NCBI RefSeq assembly: GCF_002901865.1
Contig: NZ_PPQF01000025.1
Location: 1 to 64,000 of the forward strand
Reading direction: 5' to 3'
Length of the DNA stretch: 64,000 bases
Origin: Staphylococcus agnetis
GTDB taxonomy: Bacteria > Bacillota > Bacilli > Staphylococcales > Staphylococcaceae
Positions 1-11,247 of the stretch are shown here, one piece after another. Under the pieces are notes generated by a model. The model was not told where the DNA came from. It worked only from the letters and a program-made list of their open reading frames with translations, and did not search any database. The position numbers and the translations under genes are program-made. Position 1 is the stretch's first letter. Every line of letters starts with the position of its first letter.

Positions 1-188
1 ATGTGATACTTACAATTCCATTTTGTATGTGCTAAACTGTTTGTGTCGTTAGACATTATGGCATCTCCTCGTATAGTTAATTTTGGTTGGCTGACCAAAT
101 TTTATTCTATAATAAGGAGGTGTCTATTTTAATACAACGGTGGAACCTCTCCGGAACCATACGCATAGCGCATGGTTTACTTTTATAA
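1..188. other. non-coding stretch at window edge, function unknown
   Basis: No open reading frame with a start and ribosome binding site is convincing here. On the plus strand there is a small hairpin (TTTGGT/ACCAAA, about 85-100), then an AAGGAGGTG motif near 114-122 with no ATG, GTG or TTG at a sensible distance, and an imperfect stem-loop (AACCATACGC / GCGCATGGTT, about 155-178). It could be the tail of an element lying outside the window or a small RNA; I cannot assign it. Confidence 0.3.
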
Positions 189-225
189 AAAAAACACTTC
201 TCGACAAGTTTCGAGAAGTGTTTTT
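189..225 (-). terminator. terminator of the rplM-rpsI operon
   Basis: A perfect 10-bp stem (CACTTCTCGA / TCGAGAAGTG) with a 6-nt loop is followed on the minus strand by a run of T, 15 nt after the rpsI stop codon. This is a classical intrinsic terminator. A-rich bases on the other side may allow it to work in both directions. Confidence 0.9.
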
Positions 226-240
226 GATATAAAAACGATA

Positions 241-639
241 TTAACGTTTTGAGAATTGTGGTGAACGACGTGCTTTTTTAAGACCTGGTTTTTTACGTTC
301 TTTCATACGTGGGTCACGTGTAAGTAATCCAGCGCGTTTTAAAGAACCTCTGTACTCAGGATCTGCTTCTAATAATGCACGTGCGATACCATGACGGATA
401 GCTTGTGCTTGTCCAGTGAAACCGCCACCGTGTACGTTAACTAATACATCGTAGTTACCTTTAGTTTCAGTAACGTCAAATGGTTGGTTTAAGTCTAAGA
501 TTAATGATTCGAATGGTAAGTACTCACGTACGTCACGGTCGTTAACTTTAATGTTACCTTCACCTGGTACTAAACGTACACGTGCTACTGAGTTTTTACG
601 ACGGCCTGTGCCTCTATATTCAACTTGTGCCAATGTCAT
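241..639 (-). CDS. rpsI: 30S ribosomal protein S9
   Basis: Ribosomal protein S9 (uS9), a 30S head protein whose C-terminal tail reaches the P-site tRNA. The 132-residue product has the family N-terminus ([18 protein letters not shown]), the glycine-rich [16 protein letters not shown] segment and the basic tail ending SPQFSKR, where the last Lys-Arg contacts tRNA. Length equals other staphylococcal S9 proteins. It lies 13 nt after rplM in the usual rplM-rpsI pair, with an AAGGAGG-type site before ATG, and is followed by a strong terminator. Confidence 0.98.
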   Translation of the reverse strand: MTLAQVEYRGTGRRKNSVARVRLVPGEGNIKVNDRDVREYLPFESLILDLNQPFDVTETKGNYDVLVNVHGGGFTGQAQAIRHGIARALLEADPEYRGSLKRAGLLTRDPRMKERKKPGLKKARRSPQFSKR

Positions 640-652
640 TTCCTCCTTCTAA

Positions 653-1090
653 TTAACCACGTAACTCGTAGTTTTCTGGTTGTTGTGCAGCGTGTGGGTG
701 TTCAGCGCCACGATAAACGAATAATTTTTTACCTTGTTTTTCACCTAAACGTGAACTTGGTAACATCCCTTTAATTGAGTTTTCTAATAAACGTTCTGGG
801 TTTGTACGTCTTAACTCACCAGCTGTGATTGATTTTAAACCACCTGGGTGATTTGAGTGTCTGTAGTAGATTTTGTCTGTTTCTTTGTTACCAGTGAATT
901 GGATTTTTTCAGCGTTGATAATGATTACGTAATCACCTGTGTCAACGTGTGGTGTATAAGTTACTTTATTTTTACCGCGTAAGATAGATGCTACTTCTGA
1001 TGATAAACGACCTAATGTTTGGCCTTCAGCATCAACAACATACCATTTGCGCTCAATGTTTGATTCATTTGCCATAAATGTTTGACGCAT
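653..1090 (-). CDS. rplM: 50S ribosomal protein L13
   Basis: Ribosomal protein L13 (uL13), an early-assembly 50S protein. The 145-residue product begins [20 protein letters not shown] and contains [17 protein letters not shown] and [12 protein letters not shown], all diagnostic of bacterial L13. The chosen ATG sits 9 nt after AGGAGG. The C-terminus ([10 protein letters not shown]) differs from the S. aureus sequence I remember, which is usual for this variable tail. It is the first gene of the rplM-rpsI operon and is preceded by its own promoter and a structured leader. Confidence 0.98.
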   Translation of the reverse strand: MRQTFMANESNIERKWYVVDAEGQTLGRLSSEVASILRGKNKVTYTPHVDTGDYVIIINAEKIQFTGNKETDKIYYRHSNHPGGLKSITAGELRRTNPERLLENSIKGMLPSSRLGEKQGKKLFVYRGAEHPHAAQQPENYELRG

Positions 1091-1258
1091 TTTAAATGTC
1101 CTCCTAGTGAATAAATGTTTCTAAGCGTGATTTCAACCAGATTTCGTACACAACCGTGAACGAAATATTTATTCCGTTAACTGTTGATCTGTCCTGCTTC
1201 TATATCTTGTAACACAATAAGTTTCCGGGGCTTATCGTGGGGTGATATAAAACAATAC
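1091..1258 (-). promoter_or_regulatory. structured 5' leader of rplM (L13 leader candidate)
   Basis: The roughly 160-nt untranslated region between the rplM promoter and start codon contains a clear hairpin at 1141-1166 (ATTTCGT / ACGAAAT) and other GC-rich segments near 1228-1242. An L13 leader RNA that lets free L13 repress its own operon is established in Bacillota. The position fits, but a covariance-model match was not run. Confidence 0.55.
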
Positions 1259-1266
1259 CGTTAACT

Positions 1267-1295
1267 ATGATATAATTTTTACCCGTTATTGTCAA
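1267..1295 (-). promoter_or_regulatory. sigma-A promoter of rplM-rpsI
   Basis: On the minus strand TTGACA (1290-1295) and TATCAT (1267-1272) are separated by exactly 17 nt. The promoter overlaps the last codons of truA, so rplM can be transcribed independently of the upstream ecf-truA genes. Confidence 0.8.
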
Positions 1296-2109
1296 TGTGT
1301 TTCAAAGAATTTTGTAATGATTTTTTCTTATGAATTCTAATATCAGGGCCGAATTTTGTGATTAATTCATCCTCCGCTAAATAGATGCGTTCTAAATATA
1401 GACCTTCAGCTGGCGCAGTATGAGGAACAAGGTTACGATCCTGCGCTTTTAAAAGTGAAGTCACCTCATGTGCTTGGCGTTTTCCCTTTCCAACTTCGAT
1501 TAAAAAGGCCATAATGACCCGCACCATATTATATAAAAATCCTGATCCTGATATGACAAAATCTAGACCTTCATTGGTTGCGACTACGTAACTTTCATAA
1601 ATGGTGCGTTCTTTACTTTCGACGTCCGTTTTTTGAGAACAAAACGTAGTAAAATTATGAGTTCCAATAAAGTGTTCCGCTGCTTGATTCATGTCATCAA
1701 TATTTAAGCGGTCAGGGATATGTGTTTTTAAGTGTGCTTGAAATGGATCTTTGTGTACACTTTGATAGATTTTATATCGATATGTTTTACCGACACAATC
1801 GTAACGACAATGAAAGTCATTGCTTATCATAGTGACTTCATGCACATAGATATCTTCAGGCAAGGCACGATTCATCGCATATTGCCATTGTGTGGGCTCA
1901 ATTTTCAATTCCGTATCAAAATGAAAGTATTGTTCTATCGCATGCACACCTCGATCTGTTCGACTTGATGGATGTATGCGCACATCATGTTTGTGCATCC
2001 GTTTTAAAATCTTTTCAAAGTAGCCTTGTACGGTACGCCCTTGATTTTGTATTTGAAACCCTAAAAATTGGCTTCCTTGATAACTTATTTTTACAAGTAC
2101 CCGTTGCAT
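1279..2109 (-). CDS. truA: tRNA pseudouridine(38-40) synthase TruA
   Basis: TruA converts uridines 38-40 of the tRNA anticodon arm to pseudouridine. The 276-residue protein starts [19 protein letters not shown], carries the family block [10 protein letters not shown] with the catalytic aspartate of the RTD motif, and has [10 protein letters not shown] in the C-terminal half. A longer in-frame reading up to 2205 exists, but family N-termini and an AAAGGTTG site support ATG at 2109. It lies 14 nt after ecfT, a conserved arrangement in Bacillota. The C-terminal extension (about 20 residues, ending LKHIDNNG) is slightly longer than usual. Confidence 0.95.
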   Translation of the reverse strand: MQRVLVKISYQGSQFLGFQIQNQGRTVQGYFEKILKRMHKHDVRIHPSSRTDRGVHAIEQYFHFDTELKIEPTQWQYAMNRALPEDIYVHEVTMISNDFHCRYDCVGKTYRYKIYQSVHKDPFQAHLKTHIPDRLNIDDMNQAAEHFIGTHNFTTFCSQKTDVESKERTIYESYVVATNEGLDFVISGSGFLYNMVRVIMAFLIEVGKGKRQAHEVTSLLKAQDRNLVPHTAPAEGLYLERIYLAEDELITKFGPDIRIHKKKSLQNSLKHIDNNG

Positions 2110-2123
2110 GCCTGACAACCTTT

Positions 2124-2927
2124 CTATAAATATGTTCGAATCCAATACACTACCGCCCCTATTGGAATGATCATTAACAGTGTGATGGTATCTCTCATGT
2201 GCCATTCTAAATAGCGAAAACTTGTCCGTTCAAGAGTGGCATCATAGCCTCTCACTTCCATCGCAATTGCTAAATCTTCTGCACGTTTAAACGCGGATAC
2301 AAATAAAGGAATGAGCAATGGAATAAAAGCTTTAACCCGGTGAAAGAACCCACCAGAATTAAAATCTGATCCTCGTGATTTTTGAGATTTCATGATTTTA
2401 TCTAGCTCTTCCATTAAAGTTGGAATAAACCTTAATGCGATTGACATCATCATACTTAAAGCCGCGACTGGTATTTTAAAATATTTTAATGGTTTAAATA
2501 GCCGTTCAAACGCATCTGTAAGCTCTAGAGGGCTTGTCGTTAACGTCAGTATCGTAGAGGTTATCATAATAAAGGTAAGACGTAATACAATTAAAGCCCC
2601 TTCATTAAGGCCTTGACTATCGATAGATATAAATCCCCACTCAAAAAGACGTGTTCCCCCTTTAGTGACGAACATGTGCATCACAAAGGTAAAACCCACA
2701 AAAATAAAAATGGGCGTCAGTCCTTTAAATAAAAATAATAACGGCAAACGTGCTAATTTTATACCAATCAGTATTAAGCATGCCAACCACAAATACGCAA
2801 TCCAATGGTGGCTTAAAAAGATGATGATAATAAATAGAAATACAAAAATAAATTTTGCTCTTGGGTCTAAACGGTGAATAATAGAATCTAATGGCAGATA
2901 ACGACCGATAATCAATTTATCTTTCAC
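2124..2927 (-). CDS. ecfT: energy-coupling factor transporter transmembrane protein EcfT
   Basis: EcfT (CbiQ family) is the membrane scaffold linking the ATPases EcfA1/EcfA2 to exchangeable vitamin-binding S components. The 267-residue product starts [25 protein letters not shown], has several hydrophobic segments, and carries the coupling-helix motifs with A-R-G (KSRGSDF and MEVRGYDA) that dock on the ATPases. The start is GTG at 2927, overlapping the ecfA2 stop by 11 nt; an upstream in-frame extension lies inside ecfA2 and is rejected. BioY, an S component, is encoded at 46130. Confidence 0.94.
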   Translation of the reverse strand: MKDKLIIGRYLPLDSIIHRLDPRAKFIFVFLFIIIIFLSHHWIAYLWLACLILIGIKLARLPLLFLFKGLTPIFIFVGFTFVMHMFVTKGGTRLFEWGFISIDSQGLNEGALIVLRLTFIMITSTILTLTTSPLELTDAFERLFKPLKYFKIPVAALSMMMSIALRFIPTLMEELDKIMKSQKSRGSDFNSGGFFHRVKAFIPLLIPLFVSAFKRAEDLAIAMEVRGYDATLERTSFRYLEWHMRDTITLLMIIPIGAVVYWIRTYL

Positions 2928-3783
2928 GTCGCCCACCCCACTTTTCATACAATGCGACAAAATCCTCTTCAGTAAGTGCAATGTCTTCAAATGGAATACC
3001 TGATTGTCGCTCCAAATCTCTTTGTAAGCGTAAAGTATCTGGTAAATTAAGATGCAATGAACGCACCAATTGTTCCTGTTTGAAGAACGTTTCAGTATCA
3101 TAAGAAGCAACCACATGACCATGTTTCATTACTTTGACTTCATGCGCATAACGGGCAACATCGTTCATTTCATGCGTCACAAGGATGACGGTTTTGCCTT
3201 CTTGCTCGTTCAAATGCTGAATCAGTGTCATCACCTGTTGCTTACTTCTTGGATCTAACCCAGCAGTCGGTTCATCTAATACTAAAATATCGGGGTTACT
3301 TGCTAAAATGGCAGTTAAAGCAACTTTACGCTTTTGACCACCTGACAGTAAAAAAGGAGACTGCTCTAATAAGTGATCAGGTTGTTCGCCCATCATACGT
3401 AGATATGTTTTCCCTTTATTCAGTGCTTCTGTTGTATCCTGATTGAAATTTCGTGGGCCAAAAACGATTTCTTTTTGAACCGTTTCTTCAAATAACTGAG
3501 ATTCTGGAAATTGAAATACCATTCCAATACGTCGACGTATAGACTTAAATGCACGATCTTTCGTTTTACGGTCAACTTTTAAATCAAAAACTTGCAGTTT
3601 GCCTCGCGATGGTTTTAATAAACCATTTAAATGTTGTATAAGCGTGGATTTACCAGAACCTGTTTTTCCAATCACCGCATAAAACTTTCCTTCTTCAAAA
3701 GTAGTGGTCACAAGGTTCAATGCTTGATATGCATAAGGGGTGTGTTGTTGGTAGGTATAAGAAACCTCATTAAACTGAATCAT
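2917..3783 (-). CDS. ecfA2: energy-coupling factor ATPase EcfA2
   Basis: ABC ATPase of the shared group II ECF module that powers vitamin uptake. The 288-residue protein has Walker A GKTGSGKST (about residues 39-47), the signature LLSGGQKRKVAL, Walker B ILVLDEPTAGLD and the switch histidine in LVTHEMND. It starts with an ATG overlapping the ecfA1 stop by 4 nt, which suggests translational coupling and equimolar production, and it overlaps ecfT downstream. Confidence 0.96.
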   Translation of the reverse strand: MIQFNEVSYTYQQHTPYAYQALNLVTTTFEEGKFYAVIGKTGSGKSTLIQHLNGLLKPSRGKLQVFDLKVDRKTKDRAFKSIRRRIGMVFQFPESQLFEETVQKEIVFGPRNFNQDTTEALNKGKTYLRMMGEQPDHLLEQSPFLLSGGQKRKVALTAILASNPDILVLDEPTAGLDPRSKQQVMTLIQHLNEQEGKTVILVTHEMNDVARYAHEVKVMKHGHVVASYDTETFFKQEQLVRSLHLNLPDTLRLQRDLERQSGIPFEDIALTEEDFVALYEKWGGRRER

Positions 3784-4583
3784 AATAATCTCTCCACTAA
3801 TGCATCATAAGTTAATAAATGCGTGTCTAGTTTTAATTTTTGTGCCAGTCGCATTTCAAAAGGCAAATCAAGTCCTAAATCTTTTAGACGTTTCGCCTCG
3901 TTAAAAATTGTATGTACATCTCCTTGTAGTGCGACTTGTCCTTGATTCATCACAATCACTTTATCTGAATCAACGACTTCACTTAAATCATGGGTTATTG
4001 ATAAAACCGTCACACCCCATTCACGGTTCATCTTTTTCATCATTTTAAGCATTTCTGCTTTTCCTTCAGGATCTAGCATTGAGGTTGCTTCATCTAAAAT
4101 GATTAATTTAGGATTTAGCGCGAGTACACCTGCAATCGCAACACGTTGTTTTTGACCACCTGAAAGCGCAGTAGGCTCATGATTTTGTTTATCATACATG
4201 TCTACATCTTTTAACACTTGCGGGACAATTTGCTGCATATCTTCATAAGGTGTACAGCGATTTTCTAGTCCAAATGCAACATCATACTTCACCGTAGAAC
4301 CCACAAATTGATTTTCCGGATTTTGAAAAACGACGCCAATCTGTTGTCGAAATGCGACTTGTTCTTGCGCTTTGATATATTCGCCATTCATACAGATGTC
4401 ACCTTCGAACTCTGTTTCAATGCCCGTTATTAATTTCGTTAACGTTGATTTACCAGATCCATTATGCCCTACGATAGACACCCACTCTCCATGATTTACA
4501 GAAAATGTGATATTTTTTAATGTCATCGTGTCGGCAGTATCATATTTAAATGAAACATTTTCAAACGCAATGATCGGTTGCAT
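3780..4583 (-). CDS. ecfA1: energy-coupling factor ATPase EcfA1
   Basis: First ATPase of the ECF module. The 267-residue product contains Walker A GHNGSGKST (about 40-48), the signature ALSGGQKQRVAIAG, Walker B LIILDEATSMLDP and the LSITHDLSEV switch. It forms a heterodimer with EcfA2 and pairs with EcfT. It is the first gene of ecfA1-ecfA2-ecfT-truA and is separated from rplQ by a 392-nt region holding two terminator-like structures, so it is probably expressed partly apart from the ribosomal operon. Confidence 0.96.
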   Translation of the reverse strand: MQPIIAFENVSFKYDTADTMTLKNITFSVNHGEWVSIVGHNGSGKSTLTKLITGIETEFEGDICMNGEYIKAQEQVAFRQQIGVVFQNPENQFVGSTVKYDVAFGLENRCTPYEDMQQIVPQVLKDVDMYDKQNHEPTALSGGQKQRVAIAGVLALNPKLIILDEATSMLDPEGKAEMLKMMKKMNREWGVTVLSITHDLSEVVDSDKVIVMNQGQVALQGDVHTIFNEAKRLKDLGLDLPFEMRLAQKLKLDTHLLTYDALVERLL

Positions 4584-4709
4584 AATTTATCCTCACTTTT
4601 TTAACTTCTTCCCTATTTTACCGAATAAACCCTTTTATGTATACTCACCGAATCGATGAATCCCCGTGTATCCATATATTTAACTTTTATCAATAAATAT
4701 ATATTCAAC

Positions 4710-4742
4710 AAAAAAAGGGCAACTCCACATGGTGGAACGCCC
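4710..4742 (-). terminator. terminator between rplQ and ecfA1
   Basis: A hairpin with GGGC/GCCC outer arms and TCCAC/GTGGA inner arms is followed on the minus strand by seven T residues. It lies about 235 nt beyond rplQ and 125 nt before ecfA1, so it would end remaining transcripts from the ribosomal operon before the ecf genes. Confidence 0.8.
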
Positions 4743-4831
4743 GTAGTCAAAAAGACAAAATGCCTGTCGCTTTTCATCATTTCATGTTTTCATCCGACTG
4801 CAATAGTATTGCGTCAAATGTGACTCACAAG

Positions 4832-4896
4832 AAAAAAGCGCGCACCCCATCTAAATTGAGTTCACGCTTTGTCGTCAATATTTAGTTAGATGGGGT
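4832..4896 (-). promoter_or_regulatory. alternative hairpins (possible attenuator) after rplQ
   Basis: Two overlapping minus-strand stems cross each other. A perfect 11-bp stem pairs 4886-4896 with 4844-4854 (TTAGATGGGGT). A second, 8-bp stem including one G-U pair joins 4863-4870 to 4835-4842 and runs straight into six T residues, as in an intrinsic terminator. The two cannot form as ordinary nested hairpins together. The order antiterminator-like then terminator-like is typical of an attenuator, but no ligand class is recognisable. Confidence 0.5.
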
Positions 4897-4975
4897 ACTT
4901 TGAGCTAGACAATATTTGTATGTGGCAAACATTATCGTTGCACTCATATGCTTTAAATGTAGTAGTGTGTATTTA

Positions 4976-5344
4976 TTAAACTAATTCGATAATTACTGTT
5001 AACGCACCGTCACCTTTACGAGGTGCAACTTTAACAATACGAGTGTATCCGCCTTGACGCTCTTGGTAACGTTCAGCGATTTCACCAAATAATTTTTGTA
5101 ATGCAGTTTGTGTCGTTTCATCTTCGTTTAAGATTTCCACGTTACGTAATGTTTTAGCAGCGTTACGACGAGAAGCTAAGTCACCTTTTTTACCTAAAGT
5201 GATCAATTTTTCAACGACGCTACGAAGTTCTTTCGCACGTGCTTCTGTAGTTTCAATACGCTCATTAACGATAAGTGAAGTTGCTAAGTCACGTAACATT
5301 GCTTTACGTTGATCTGAAGTACGACCTAATTTTCTGTAACCCAT
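4976..5344 (-). CDS. rplQ: 50S ribosomal protein L17
   Basis: Ribosomal protein L17 (bL17), located near the exit-tunnel side of the 50S subunit. The 122-residue product begins [20 protein letters not shown] and includes [20 protein letters not shown] and ends [12 protein letters not shown], matching the whole family. It follows rpoA by 16 nt and is the last gene of the long ribosomal operon. The transcript then runs into the hairpin region at 4832-4896. Confidence 0.98.
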   Translation of the reverse strand: MGYRKLGRTSDQRKAMLRDLATSLIVNERIETTEARAKELRSVVEKLITLGKKGDLASRRNAAKTLRNVEILNEDETTQTALQKLFGEIAERYQERQGGYTRIVKVAPRKGDGALTVIIELV

Positions 5345-5360
5345 GAGTTAACCTCCTTTA

Positions 5361-6305
5361 TCAATCTTCTTTTCTTAGACCTAAACCTAAGTCTTCTAAT
5401 TTGTATTTAACTTCTTCAAGAGACTTGCGACCTAAGTTACGCACTTTCATCATATCAGCCTCTGATTTGTCAGCGAGTTCTTGTACTGAGTTAATACCAG
5501 CACGTTTAAGACAGTTATAAGAACGTACAGATAAGTCTAATTCTTCAATAGACATCTCTAATACTTTTTCTTTTTGATCTTCTTCTTTTTCAATCATGAT
5601 TTCAGCATTTTGAGCTTCATCAGTTAAACCAACAAAGATGTTTAAATGCTCAGTCATAATTTTAGCAGCTAATGATACAGCCTCTTTAGGTGTGATTGAA
5701 CCATCAGTCCACACGTCTAAAGTTAACTTATCAAAGTCAGAGCTTTGACCGACACGTGTATTTTCAACAGTATAATTCACACGTTCAACTGGTGAATATA
5801 ATGAATCTACTGGGATTACACCGATTGGTAAATCACTAGAGTTGTTTTGATCAGCTAGTGCATATCCGCGACCTTTGTTCGCAACTAAACGCATTTTGAA
5901 ATGACCACCTTTAGATACAGTGGCAATTTTAAGGTCAGGATTTAAGATTTCAACATCACTGTCATGTGTGATATCTTTAGCAGTGACTTCGCCTTCTTCT
6001 TTTATATCGATTTCTAATGTTTTTTCTTCTTCAGAGTATATATTAAGCGCTAGCTTTTTAATATTCATGATAATTGTAGAAACATCTTCTACAACGTTAT
6101 CAATCGCTGAGAATTCGTGTAAAACGCCTTCGATTTCGATATATTTCACAGCCGCACCTGGTAATGATGATAGTAGGATACGACGTAAGGAGTTTCCTAG
6201 TGTAGTACCGTAACCACGCTCAAGTGGTTCAACAACAAACTTACCGAATTTAGCATCATCACTAACTTCAATTGTTTCAATTCTAGGTTTCTCGATTTCT
6301 ATCAT
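5361..6305 (-). CDS. rpoA: RNA polymerase alpha subunit
   Basis: The alpha subunit starts RNA polymerase assembly and reads UP elements and activators. The 314-residue protein has the dimerising N-terminal domain (about 1-228; [33 protein letters not shown]), an acidic linker (EEDQKEK) and the C-terminal DNA-binding domain (about 245-314; [27 protein letters not shown]). Length is standard for staphylococci. It sits between rpsK and rplQ as in other Bacillota. Confidence 0.99.
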   Translation of the reverse strand: MIEIEKPRIETIEVSDDAKFGKFVVEPLERGYGTTLGNSLRRILLSSLPGAAVKYIEIEGVLHEFSAIDNVVEDVSTIIMNIKKLALNIYSEEEKTLEIDIKEEGEVTAKDITHDSDVEILNPDLKIATVSKGGHFKMRLVANKGRGYALADQNNSSDLPIGVIPVDSLYSPVERVNYTVENTRVGQSSDFDKLTLDVWTDGSITPKEAVSLAAKIMTEHLNIFVGLTDEAQNAEIMIEKEEDQKEKVLEMSIEELDLSVRSYNCLKRAGINSVQELADKSEADMMKVRNLGRKSLEEVKYKLEDLGLGLRKED

Positions 6306-6388
6306 TTACATATCCTCCTTAAGTACGTCGACTTGCATAAACTATAAATTTTTAGTGTTAAGTGAATAGTGACAAAACAAAAATTTAA

Positions 6389-6778
6389 TTATACGCGACG
6401 ACGTTTTGGTGGACGGCAACCATTATGTGGAACTGGAGTAACGTCTTTAATCGCTGTTACTTCTAAACCTGCTGATTGTAATGCACGGATCGCTGATTCA
6501 CGACCTGGACCAGGGCCTTTTACAGTTACTTCAACTGATTTTAAACCGTGTTCCATTGCAGCTTTTGAAGCTGTTTCTGATGCCATTTGCGCTGCGAATG
6601 GTGTTGATTTCTTAGAACCTTTGAAACCTAATGCACCTGCAGATGACCAAGATAAAGCATTTCCGAATTCATCTGTAATAGTTACGATTGTATTATTGAA
6701 TGTAGAACGGATGTGAGCAACACCGTTTTCGATATTCTTTTTCACTCTACGTTTACGTGATACTTGTTTACGTGCCAT
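6389..6778 (-). CDS. rpsK: 30S ribosomal protein S11
   Basis: Ribosomal protein S11 (uS11) of the 30S platform, near the mRNA exit and E site. The 129-residue product has [18 protein letters not shown], the [14 protein letters not shown] block and the basic [13 protein letters not shown] tail. It follows rpsM by 24 nt and precedes rpoA by 83 nt. Confidence 0.98.
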   Translation of the reverse strand: MARKQVSRKRRVKKNIENGVAHIRSTFNNTIVTITDEFGNALSWSSAGALGFKGSKKSTPFAAQMASETASKAAMEHGLKSVEVTVKGPGPGRESAIRALQSAGLEVTAIKDVTPVPHNGCRPPKRRRV

Positions 6779-6802
6779 AGATTAATTTGCCTCCTTTACC
6801 TA

Positions 6803-7168
6803 TTATTTTTTCTTGTTAGCTACAGTTTTAACTGGGCCTTTACGCGTACGCGCATTGTTTTTAGTTTTTTGACCATTTACTGGTAATCCACGACGGTGAC
6901 GGATACCACGGTATGATGAAATTTCCATTAAACGTTTGATGTTTAAGTTTACTTCACGACGTAAGTCACCTTCAACTTTGTAGCCATCTACAACTTCACG
7001 GATGCGGCCTAATTCGTCATCAGTTAAATCTTTAACACGAGTGTCTTCTGAAACGTTTGCTTCAGATAAGATTTCTTTAGCTGAAGTTTTACCGATACCG
7101 TAGATATAAGTTAATGAAATTACTACGCGTTTATCACGTGGGATATCAATTCCTGCAATACGTGCCAT
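6803..7168 (-). CDS. rpsM: 30S ribosomal protein S13
   Basis: Ribosomal protein S13 (uS13) of the 30S head, forming inter-subunit bridges and touching the P-site tRNA. The 121-residue protein starts [21 protein letters not shown], holds the helix-hairpin-helix [13 protein letters not shown] and the [20 protein letters not shown] block, and ends in a lysine-rich tail. It follows rpmJ by 22 nt. Confidence 0.98.
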   Translation of the reverse strand: MARIAGIDIPRDKRVVISLTYIYGIGKTSAKEILSEANVSEDTRVKDLTDDELGRIREVVDGYKVEGDLRREVNLNIKRLMEISSYRGIRHRRGLPVNGQKTKNNARTRKGPVKTVANKKK

Positions 7169-7190
7169 ATTATTTACACCTCTCTTTTAA

Positions 7191-7307
<117 letters not shown>

Positions 7308-7336
7308 TTATACCTCCTTCAATGATGGAGTGACAA

Positions 7337-7555
7337 TTATTTATAACGATATGTGATTCTTCCGCGTGTTAAGTCATACGGAGACATTTCTACTGTTACT
7401 TTATCGCCTGGTAAAATACGAATATAGTTCATGCGAATCTTTCCACTTACGTGAGCTAAGATTTCGTGACCATTTTCTAATTCTACTTTAAACATTGCGT
7501 TAGGTAAAGTGTCTAATACCGTACCTTCAAGTTCGATAACATCTTGTTTTGCCAT
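7337..7555 (-). CDS. infA: translation initiation factor IF-1
   Basis: IF-1 occupies the ribosomal A site during initiation together with IF-2 and IF-3. The 72-residue OB-fold protein starts [20 protein letters not shown] and includes [19 protein letters not shown] and the [15 protein letters not shown] end, the exact family length. A clear promoter lies in the 166-nt gap upstream, so infA and the genes after it can be transcribed separately from secY-adk. Confidence 0.98.
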
Positions 7556-7603
7556 GAATTAACGCCTCCTTTTCAGTTGTAAGGATCTTAATATATCAAC
7601 GAG

Positions 7604-7632
7604 ATAATAGTTGGCTTGGTTTACATTGTCAA
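7604..7632 (-). promoter_or_regulatory. internal sigma-A promoter before infA
   Basis: On the minus strand TTGACA (7627-7632) and TATTAT (7604-7609) are 17 nt apart, a near-consensus promoter inside the ribosomal operon. The same gap also holds an imperfect stem (AACGAC/GTCGTT, about 7683-7720) between the adk stop codon and the promoter. Confidence 0.8.
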
Positions 7633-7721
7633 AGCGTATCGTTATAAGACTTGTCACGAATTTTGATTACAGTTTCAAAGTTAACGACGTGTAAAGTCAA
7701 ACACTTTAAACCAAGTCGTTA

Positions 7722-9681
<1,960 letters not shown>

Positions 9682-9682
<1 letters not shown>

Positions 9683-10122
9683 TAGATCACCTCGTGAGCT
9701 CCGCCCTTCGCTTCAATAGCATCTTTAGCAGAAGCTGAGAATTTGTGTGCTTTAACAGTCAATTTCTTTTCTAATGAACCATTACCTAATACTTTAATGC
9801 CAGATTTTTCACTTTTAACTACGCCTGATTCGATTAATAATTCAGGTGTAACCTCAGTACCATCTTCGAATTTGTTAAGTTGGTCTAAGTTAACAATAGC
9901 ATATTCTTTACGGTTGATGTTAGTGAAACCACGTTTTGGAATACGACGGAATAAAGGTAATTGACCACCTTCAAAACCTGGTCTAACGCCACCACCTGAA
10001 CGTGCTTTTTGACCTTTTTGACCACGACCACTTGTTTTACCGTTACCAGTAGCCGCACCACGACCTACACGGTTACGTACTTTACGTGAACCTTCTGATG
10101 GTTTTAACTCATGTAATTTCAT
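9682..10122 (-). CDS. rplO: 50S ribosomal protein L15
   Basis: Ribosomal protein L15 (uL15) of the 50S subunit. The 146-residue product starts [20 protein letters not shown], has the glycine- and arginine-rich extension ([37 protein letters not shown]) and the globular C-terminal part. It precedes secY with a 1-nt overlap and follows rpmD by 16 nt. Confidence 0.98.
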
Positions 10123-10138
10123 TTCGGCACCTCCTTAA

Positions 10139-10318
10139 TTATTTTTCTTCTACTGTTACTAAGTGACTTACTTTATTGATTTGTCCACGAATCGCATCGT
10201 TATCTTCAACAACAACAGATGAGTTAAGTTTTTTCAAACCTAAAGCTTTAACTGTTTTACGTTGAGTTTCTGGACGTCCGATAACGCTTCGAGTGAGGGT
10301 AATTTGAATTTTAGCCAT
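10139..10318 (-). CDS. rpmD: 50S ribosomal protein L30
   Basis: A 59-codon gene read directly from the sequence between rpsE and rplO. The translation starts [20 protein letters not shown] and ends [11 protein letters not shown], as in short bacterial L30 (uL30). ATG has an upstream GGAGGG site. Spacing is 17 nt to rpsE and 16 nt to rplO, as in the spc operon of other Bacillota. Confidence 0.97.
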   Translation of the reverse strand: MAKIQITLTRSVIGRPETQRKTVKALGLKKLNSSVVVEDNDAIRGQINKVSHLVTVEEK

Positions 10319-10335
10319 TTTAAATGTTTCCCTCC

Positions 10336-10836
10336 TTAATTATATAATTCTTCTACTGATTTACCACGTAAACGGGCAACATCTTCAGCATTTTTTAAGT
10401 TTTGTAAACCGTCTACAGTTGCGCGCACCATGTTAATTGGTGTGTTAGAACCTAATGATTTACTTAAGATATCTGTGATACCTGCAAGTTCTAATACGGC
10501 ACGAACTGGACCACCTGCGATAACCCCTGTACCAGGAGCAGCTGGTTTCATGAATACACTACCTGAACCATAGCGTCCAGTGATTGTGTGTGGTGTTGTA
10601 CCTTCAACACGTGGAACTGTGATAAGATTTTTCTTCGCAGCCTCAACAGCTTTTTTAATTGCTTCAGGTACCTCTTGTGCTTTACCAGTACCGAAACCAA
10701 CGCGACCATTTTTGTCACCTACAACTACAAGTGCTGTGAAACGGAAACGACGTCCACCTTTAACAACTTTTGCAACACGGTTAATCGTAACAACGCGTTC
10801 TTCAAATTCTTTAACTTCTTCTTCTCTACGAGCCAT
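10336..10836 (-). CDS. rpsE: 30S ribosomal protein S5
   Basis: Ribosomal protein S5 (uS5), which lines the mRNA entry tunnel and influences decoding accuracy. The 166-residue product contains the dsRNA-binding-like domain with [20 protein letters not shown] and the C-terminal domain with [19 protein letters not shown]. Standard staphylococcal length. The VKGGRR loop, where spectinomycin resistance mutations occur in other bacteria, looks wild type. Confidence 0.98.
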   Translation of the reverse strand: MARREEEVKEFEERVVTINRVAKVVKGGRRFRFTALVVVGDKNGRVGFGTGKAQEVPEAIKKAVEAAKKNLITVPRVEGTTPHTITGRYGSGSVFMKPAAPGTGVIAGGPVRAVLELAGITDILSKSLGSNTPINMVRATVDGLQNLKNAEDVARLRGKSVEELYN

Positions 10837-10857
10837 TTAAATTGTCCCTCCTTTAAA

Positions 10858-11217
10858 TTAAAATTGAAGTCCATTTTCGCGAGCTGCATCTGCTAACGCT
10901 TTAACACGTCCGTGGAATAAGTATCCTCCACGATCGAATACAACTGCTTCGATTCCTTTTTCGCTTGCTTTTTTAGCGATTGATTCACCGACTTTAGTTG
11001 CCATTTCAACTTTAGTCACTGATGTGTCGATATCGCTATCTTTAGTAGAAGCTTGAGCTAACGTTACACCTTTAACGTCATCAATGATTTGTGCATAAAT
11101 GTGTTTGTTTGAACGGTATACGTTTAGACGTGGCTTTTCGCTAGTACCTGACAATTTCGTACGAACACGTGCATGTCTTTTTAAACGTACTTTGTTTTTA
11201 TCAATTTTGCTGATCAT
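10858..11217 (-). CDS. rplR: 50S ribosomal protein L18
   Basis: Ribosomal protein L18 (uL18) binds 5S rRNA in the central protuberance. The 119-residue protein starts [19 protein letters not shown] and has [18 protein letters not shown] and the [29 protein letters not shown] end typical of the family. It follows rplF by 30 nt and precedes rpsE by 21 nt. Confidence 0.98.
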   Translation of the reverse strand: MISKIDKNKVRLKRHARVRTKLSGTSEKPRLNVYRSNKHIYAQIIDDVKGVTLAQASTKDSDIDTSVTKVEMATKVGESIAKKASEKGIEAVVFDRGGYLFHGRVKALADAARENGLQF

Positions 11218-11247
11218 GTCAATACTCCTTTCTATAGAGTTTATTTA

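Noticed and set aside
121-150. T-box-like string near the window start
   Set aside because: ACGGTGGAACC only loosely resembles the T-box motif and no specifier stem or downstream tRNA-ligase or amino acid gene follows.
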